Source: Arthrobacter_B citreus
GTDB taxonomy: Bacteria; Actinomycetota; Actinomycetes; Actinomycetales; Micrococcaceae
DNA: 64,000 nucleotides
Assembly: GCF_042429235.1 (NCBI RefSeq)
Contig: NZ_JBHMBA010000002.1
Reading direction: 5' to 3' (one strand)
In this document: in pieces, positions 60,299 through 64,000 of the stretch
How the letters are laid out: each line of letters starts with the position of its first letter
How positions within the stretch are numbered: the first letter of the stretch is position 1
Program-made: the position numbers and the translations under genes
Notes under the pieces: model-generated
Told to the model about the DNA's origin: nothing
Seen by the model: only the letters and a program-made list of their open reading frames with translations
Databases searched by the model: none

Positions 60299-61354
60299 TT
60301 ACTCCCGGGGAAAGTCCCGCGGCCCCGTCCCGGACTCCCGGCCGGCCTGTCCCGTCGTGTCAGTATTGCCACCAGTTTCAGTTTCCTCCGTTGAGCTTTC
60401 ATGATCGTCCGGATGGTTCTCCGGCCACAGCGCCTCGGATTCCTCTTCAGCCTGCGGGCTGGCCAAATACGCCTCGACAGCCGCACCGAGTTCCTCGGCA
60501 TCGGCAAGCTCGTCATTGTCCTTCACCAGCAGAGAGCGGCGCACGCTGCTTTCCGTGTACTCGTCGTAGCGCTTTTCCAGCGTGGCCACCACGCCCTTGA
60601 CCTCAGCCGATGCCTCCACCTGTTCGGCGATCTGGCGTTCCACGTCGCGGCCGGCCTCCCTGAGCCGGTCCGTGGGCAGCACCAGAGACGCAGCCGCTCC
60701 CAAGTATTCCAGACCAGCAACTGCCGCTGGCGGGAACTCGGCTTCCGCGAGGTAATGAGGTACGTGCATGGCATGGCCGACGACGTCGATCCCGGCCTGG
60801 GTGAGCCGCAGTTCCAGGATGTGTCCCACGGCGGCCTGGATCTGGGCGCTCGGCCGCCAGGTGCTGATGCCGGCCATCAGGTCCGGCCGGTTACCGTGGA
60901 CGGTCACGCCGACCGGACGGGTGTGAGGCACCGGCATGGGAATCGAATGGATCCAGTTCACCTGCTGCACGTCAAAGGTCTTCGCCAAATGCACGACAGC
61001 GGCGGCGAAACGTTCCCACTGCACATCCGGTTCAAAGCCGGTCAGGAACAGGAAGGGCTCACCCAGCCCGTCGTAGAGCCGGTAGAGGTTGAGCAGCGGC
61101 GGCTCGTAGTCCGTCAGGTGGTCCTCGACGAAGAAAATCTGGGGCCGGCGGGCGCGGTAGTCAATGAGCTGATCGGCGTCGAACGACGCAACCAGGTCAT
61201 GCTCCAGCGTTTCCAGCAGCTCGTCACGGATCTGGGACACCACGTGTCCTGCCTCGGCAAAGCCGGTGAAGCCCACCAGAAGCTGCAATCCGTTCAGGTC
61301 GGCGTCGCCGGCAACTTCCGGATTCAAGTTAAACAGGGTCAGCGGATCAAGCAT
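60299..61354 (-). CDS. PAC2 family (proteasome assembly chaperone-like) protein
   Basis: 351 residues. LNGLQLLVGFTGFAEAGHVVSQIRDELLETLEHDLVASFDADQLIDYRARRPQIFFVEDHLTDYEPPLLNLYRLYDGLGEPFLFLTGFEPDVQWERFAAAVVHLA matches the PAC2 fold, and VGVTVHGNRPDLM, VGHAMHVPHYLAEAEFPPAA continue it. An acidic tail (about 310-351) closes it. Archaeal and actinobacterial PAC2 proteins are linked to proteasome assembly or ligase roles, but no proteasome gene is here. ATG 61354 with GAAGGGGAAG upstream; a start at 61441 would add a non-conserved tail. Confidence 0.88.
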   Translation of the reverse strand: MLDPLTLFNLNPEVAGDADLNGLQLLVGFTGFAEAGHVVSQIRDELLETLEHDLVASFDADQLIDYRARRPQIFFVEDHLTDYEPPLLNLYRLYDGLGEPFLFLTGFEPDVQWERFAAAVVHLAKTFDVQQVNWIHSIPMPVPHTRPVGVTVHGNRPDLMAGISTWRPSAQIQAAVGHILELRLTQAGIDVVGHAMHVPHYLAEAEFPPAAVAGLEYLGAAASLVLPTDRLREAGRDVERQIAEQVEASAEVKGVVATLEKRYDEYTESSVRRSLLVKDNDELADAEELGAAVEAYLASPQAEEESEALWPENHPDDHESSTEETETGGNTDTTGQAGRESGTGPRDFPRE

Positions 61355-61468
61355 GTCTTCCCCTTCTGTGCTTCCATGTGCTTCGGTCTCCCGAGGTGTG
61401 CGGAGTGTTCCCGATTCGGTCTGCGGAGTCATTTCCGCCAAACGGCCGGGGCGGCGCAGGTGCGCGCT

Positions 61469-61486
61469 GTTTACTCAAGGGTAAAC
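61469..61486. promoter_or_regulatory. Palindrome GTTTACtcaaggGTAAAC in the PAC2/pepA gap
   Basis: Perfect 6-bp arms around 6 bp in the 307-bp divergent gap 61355-61661, 115 bp before the PAC2 start. Candidate operator; no regulator is nearby. Plus-strand TACGAT at about 61566 is a possible pepA -10. Confidence 0.4.
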
Positions 61487-61661
61487 GCCGCCTCCCCCGC
61501 GTTTCATTCCCGTCCGCCGAGGGCGCACTCCCGCTTCGCAAACCTCGGCAGCGGCGGCAAGAGACTACGATCTGTACAGAGGCGCCGCTCCGTACTGTGC
61601 GGGACGCGGGGGAAAAGCGGCACCAGCCAACCAATTCATGAATAGGTAAGGAAGAAACTTC

Positions 61662-63194
61662 GTGGTCAAAACGAACGAGCCAAATCTGTCGGTGGTCTCC
61701 CGGGACGTGCAGAAAGTACCGGCCCAGGCATTGGTGGTAGGGATTGGCCAGACGTCCGGCGGCCCCGTTCTTGTTGAGAGTCCGCTGAGCCCGAAGGCGG
61801 CTTCCGCCCTCGCCGCGTCCCTGCCCCTGCTCGGCGTCACCGGTGCCGCCGACGAGGTCCACCGCCTGCCCGGGCTGCCCGAAATGGAAGCCCAGATGCT
61901 GGTCCTGGCCGGAGTCGGCAAGGTCACCGCCGGGGTTCCGCTCACTGAGGAGGCCCTGCGCCGCGCCGCCGGCTCCGCCGTCCGCCAGCTCGCCGGAACC
62001 GAGTCCGTTGCCCTGGCCCTGCCTGCCGCCACCGTGGCCGACGCCGCCGCCGTCGCCGAGGGCGCCCTCTTCGGCGCCTACAGCTACACCGAACACCGCA
62101 CCGACAAGGGCACCGCAGCCAAGAATCCCGTCAGCAGCATCATCGTTGTCACTCCCGCCGCCGAGGAGAAGGCGCTCAAGCCGGCACTGGAACGCGCCCG
62201 CATCCTGGGCCGCGCCGTCAATGCCACCCGGACGCTGGTGAACCAGCCCCCGAGCCACCTCTACCCGGAAACCTTCGCCGCCGCCGCCAAGGATTTGGCC
62301 AAGCCCCTCTCGTCCAAGGTCAAGGTGACCGTTATGGACGAAAAGAAGCTGGAGCGTGACGGCTTCGGCGGCCTGATGGGCGTGGGCAAGGGTTCCTCCC
62401 GCCCGCCGCGCATGGTCAAGGTGGAATACGCGCCGCAGCGCGCCAAGGCCAAGCTGGCCCTGGTGGGCAAGGGCATCACCTTTGACTCCGGCGGACTGTC
62501 GCTGAAGCCTGCCGCGGGCATGCAGACCATGAAGTGCGACATGGGCGGGGCCGCCGTCGTGCTCAACGCGCTGCTTGCCATCGCGGATCTGGGCCTGCCC
62601 GTCAAGGTCACCGCCTGGCTGTGCCTTGCGGAGAACATGCCCTCGGGCACCGCCCAGCGCCCCGGCGACGTCATGACGACCTACGGCGGCCGGACCGTTG
62701 AGGTGCTCAACACCGACGCCGAGGGCCGCCTGGTCATGGCCGACGGCCTCGTTGCCGCTTCCGAGGAAGCCCCTGATGTGCTGATCGACGTCGCCACCCT
62801 CACCGGCGCCCAGATGATCGCCCTGGGCAACCGCGTCTCGGCCGTCATGGGCGAGGAGGGCGTGCGCGACGCCGTGAAGGCCGCCGCGGACCGTGCCGGA
62901 GAACTCTTCTGGCCGATGCCCATTCCGGAGGAGCTGCGCGCCAGCCTGGACTCGCAGGTTGCCGACATCGCCAACCACGGCGAGCGGTTTGGCGGCATGA
63001 TGACGGCGGCAACATTCCTGCGGGAGTTTGTCGGCGAAGTTGACGGCGTCAAGATCCCCTGGGCCCATCTGGACATTGCCGGTCCCGCCTTCAACGAAGG
63101 CTCGCCGTACGGCTACACGCCCAAGGAGGGCACCGGCGTCGCCGTCCGCACGCTGGTGGCCTACGCGGAAGACGTCGTCTCCCGCTCCGCCTAA
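61662..63194 (+). CDS. pepA: Leucyl aminopeptidase (cytosol aminopeptidase, M17)
   Basis: 510 residues. Two-metal exopeptidase releasing N-terminal residues. C-terminal catalytic half: LVGKGITFDSGGLSLKPAAGMQTMKCDMGGAA (metal and bicarbonate site), then the signature NTDAEGRLVMADGL (about 351) and ATLTGAQMIALGNRVSAVMG. The N-terminal half is the less conserved macro-like domain. GTG start 61662 with TAAGGA upstream. Just upstream of lpd, with the long hairpin between. Confidence 0.95.
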   Translation: MVKTNEPNLSVVSRDVQKVPAQALVVGIGQTSGGPVLVESPLSPKAASALAASLPLLGVTGAADEVHRLPGLPEMEAQMLVLAGVGKVTAGVPLTEEALRRAAGSAVRQLAGTESVALALPAATVADAAAVAEGALFGAYSYTEHRTDKGTAAKNPVSSIIVVTPAAEEKALKPALERARILGRAVNATRTLVNQPPSHLYPETFAAAAKDLAKPLSSKVKVTVMDEKKLERDGFGGLMGVGKGSSRPPRMVKVEYAPQRAKAKLALVGKGITFDSGGLSLKPAAGMQTMKCDMGGAAVVLNALLAIADLGLPVKVTAWLCLAENMPSGTAQRPGDVMTTYGGRTVEVLNTDAEGRLVMADGLVAASEEAPDVLIDVATLTGAQMIALGNRVSAVMGEEGVRDAVKAAADRAGELFWPMPIPEELRASLDSQVADIANHGERFGGMMTAATFLREFVGEVDGVKIPWAHLDIAGPAFNEGSPYGYTPKEGTGVAVRTLVAYAEDVVSRSA

Positions 63195-63263
63195 GCCCGG
63201 CCTATAGCACCGGCCCCGTTCAGGGGCCACCGGTAACGACCGTTGTGACTGGTGTTTCTCATT

Positions 63264-63321
63264 ACACTTCCCGCCGGCGGGCCTTCATCGAGTGGATGGA
63301 GTCCTGCCGGCGGGATAGTGT
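63264..63321. other. 58-nt near-perfect hairpin between pepA and lpd
   Basis: ACACT-TCCCGCCGGC-GGG-C-CTTCATC pairs with its mirror on the 3' side over about 25 pairs, with one bulge (63316), one mismatch (63282/63302), two G-U pairs and a GAGTG loop at 63290-63294. No T-run follows. A weaker GGCCCC/GGGGCC hairpin at 63212-63228 lies between it and the pepA stop. Confidence 0.75.
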
Positions 63322-63398
63322 GAGAGACAATCACGACCGCCCAAATCACTAAAACGACGCGCCCATGTGCGTCACCGATTACGCGAGGGAGCGTCCAA

Positions 63399-64000
63399 GT
63401 GGCCGAAAAGGCAACTGCGCAAGAATTCGACATCCTGATCCTTGGAGGAGGAAGCGGCGGTTACGCCGCTGCCCTTCGCTCCGTGGAGCTGGGTTTCTCA
63501 GTAGGACTTATCGAAAAGGGAAAGCTGGGCGGCACCTGCCTGCACAACGGCTGCATCCCCACCAAGGCCCTGCTGCACTCGGCGGAAATCGCCGAGAACG
63601 CCAAGTCCGCTTCGAAGTACGGCATTAAGGCCACCTTCGACTCCGTGGACATGACGGCAGTGAACTCCTACAAGGACAACATCATTGCGGGCAAGTTCCG
63701 CGGCCTCCAGGGCCTGATCAAGTCCAAGGGCATCACCGTCATTGAGGGCGAAGGCAAGCTCACCAGCGAAAAGACCATTGAGGTCAACGGCGAGACCTAC
63801 ACGGGCGCCAACATCATCCTGGCCACCGGCTCCTACTCCCGCTCACTCCCGGGCCTGGAAATCGGCGGCAAGGTCATCACCTCCGACCAGGCGCTGAAGA
63901 TGGACACCGTTCCCAAGAGCGCCATCATCCTCGGCGGCGGCGTCATTGGCGTCGAGTTCGCCTCGGTCTGGAACTCCTTCGGCGTGGACGTCACCATCAT
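63399..64000 (+). CDS. lpdA: Dihydrolipoyl dehydrogenase (5' part; runs off window)
   Basis: About 200 residues visible. FAD-binding FDILILGGGSGGYAAALRSVELG, redox-active disulfide GGTCLHNGCIPTK (Cys47, Cys52), then YTGANIILATGSYSRSLPGLEIGG and the NAD-binding ILGGGVIGVEFASVWNSFG at the window end. E3 component of pyruvate/2-oxoglutarate dehydrogenase complexes. GTG 63399 with GAGGGAG about 8 nt upstream. Confidence 0.96.
   Translation, partial: MAEKATAQEFDILILGGGSGGYAAALRSVELGFSVGLIEKGKLGGTCLHNGCIPTKALLHSAEIAENAKSASKYGIKATFDSVDMTAVNSYKDNIIAGKFRGLQGLIKSKGITVIEGEGKLTSEKTIEVNGETYTGANIILATGSYSRSLPGLEIGGKVITSDQALKMDTVPKSAIILGGGVIGVEFASVWNSFGVDVTI

Noticed and set aside
63212..63228. GGCCCC/GGGGCC hairpin as the pepA terminator
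   Set aside because: Only 6 bp and no T-run; noted with the stronger hairpin but not called a terminator.
61355..63230. Long minus-strand open frame opposite pepA
   Set aside because: Antisense to a complete M17 aminopeptidase; Gly/His-rich and without motifs.
1..64000. tRNA, rRNA, transposase or prophage genes
   Set aside because: Read through all gaps on both strands; no cloverleaf-like segment, rRNA stretch, transposase motif or phage structural gene was recognised.

Overview
The window is a high-GC actinobacterial chromosome segment. Gene content and order fit the Micrococcaceae, most likely Arthrobacter or a close relative. Supporting evidence: the sigA / DUF4192 / PAC2 / pepA / lpd block; the sepH / DUF4193 / DUF3093 / dut / DUF3710 / OB-fold / DUF3159 / trkA-trkA / TRAM / acnA / dxs block (whose order recalls the M. 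tuberculosis sigA-dut-dxs region); actinobacterial topoisomerase IV subunits; and frequent GTG/TTG starts. No rRNA, tRNA, CRISPR array, transposase or prophage was seen. Species cannot be fixed from the sequence alone.

Layout. 1-8.2 kb (mostly minus strand): a UvrA-like ABC protein cut by the window edge, a basic hypothetical protein, a Cys-cluster/pentapeptide-repeat protein, small enzymes (DHFR-like, VOC), an Imm5-like protein, a DUF3592 membrane protein and two overlapping CNNM/CorC-type membrane proteins. 8.4-11.8 kb (plus): a beta-oxidation pair, thiolase plus multifunctional FadB-type protein, behind a perfect palindrome and closed by a strong terminator. 11.9-14.4 kb: an accessory pocket (DUF4287, a membrane-protein/regulator pair with two dyad operators, an AlkD-type protein) flanked by two inverted copies of a 69-bp palindromic repeat and containing another strongly folding intergenic element. 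14.4-16.7 kb: aldo/keto reductase, a stand-alone primase-C-terminal-like domain, and an NmrA-type SDR.

16.7-30.1 kb is conserved housekeeping: dxs, acnA, TRAM RNA methyltransferase, two TrkA proteins, the DUF3159/OB/DUF3710/dut cluster, DUF3093, DUF4193 and sepH. 30.1-36.3 kb holds a second membrane-protein/regulator pair, thymidine kinase, an alkaline-phosphatase-superfamily protein, DUF5998 and a large GNAT/acyl-CoA synthetase fusion. 36.4-43.8 kb: topoisomerase IV subunit A, the csoR-copZ-copA copper operon with two textbook CsoR boxes, and a divergent MntR/DtxR-type regulator. 43.7-52.6 kb: GNAT protein, then the complete cydA-cydB-cydDC (fused) bd-oxidase operon divergent from a BlaI/M56-peptidase pair; two identical-form TTCTAC-n5-GTAGAA dyads lie in the shared promoter region. 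52.7-64 kb: topoisomerase IV subunit B, DUF7455, sigA, DUF4192, MFS, PAC2, pepA and the start of lpd, which is preceded by a 58-nt near-perfect hairpin.

The most notable observations are non-coding: the cyd/blaI operators, the paired 69-bp inverted repeats with a compensatory change in their stem, the long hairpin before lpd, the folded element at 14.1 kb, and a recurrent TAGGCT-type -10 box 6-7 nt before start codons that suggests leaderless transcripts.
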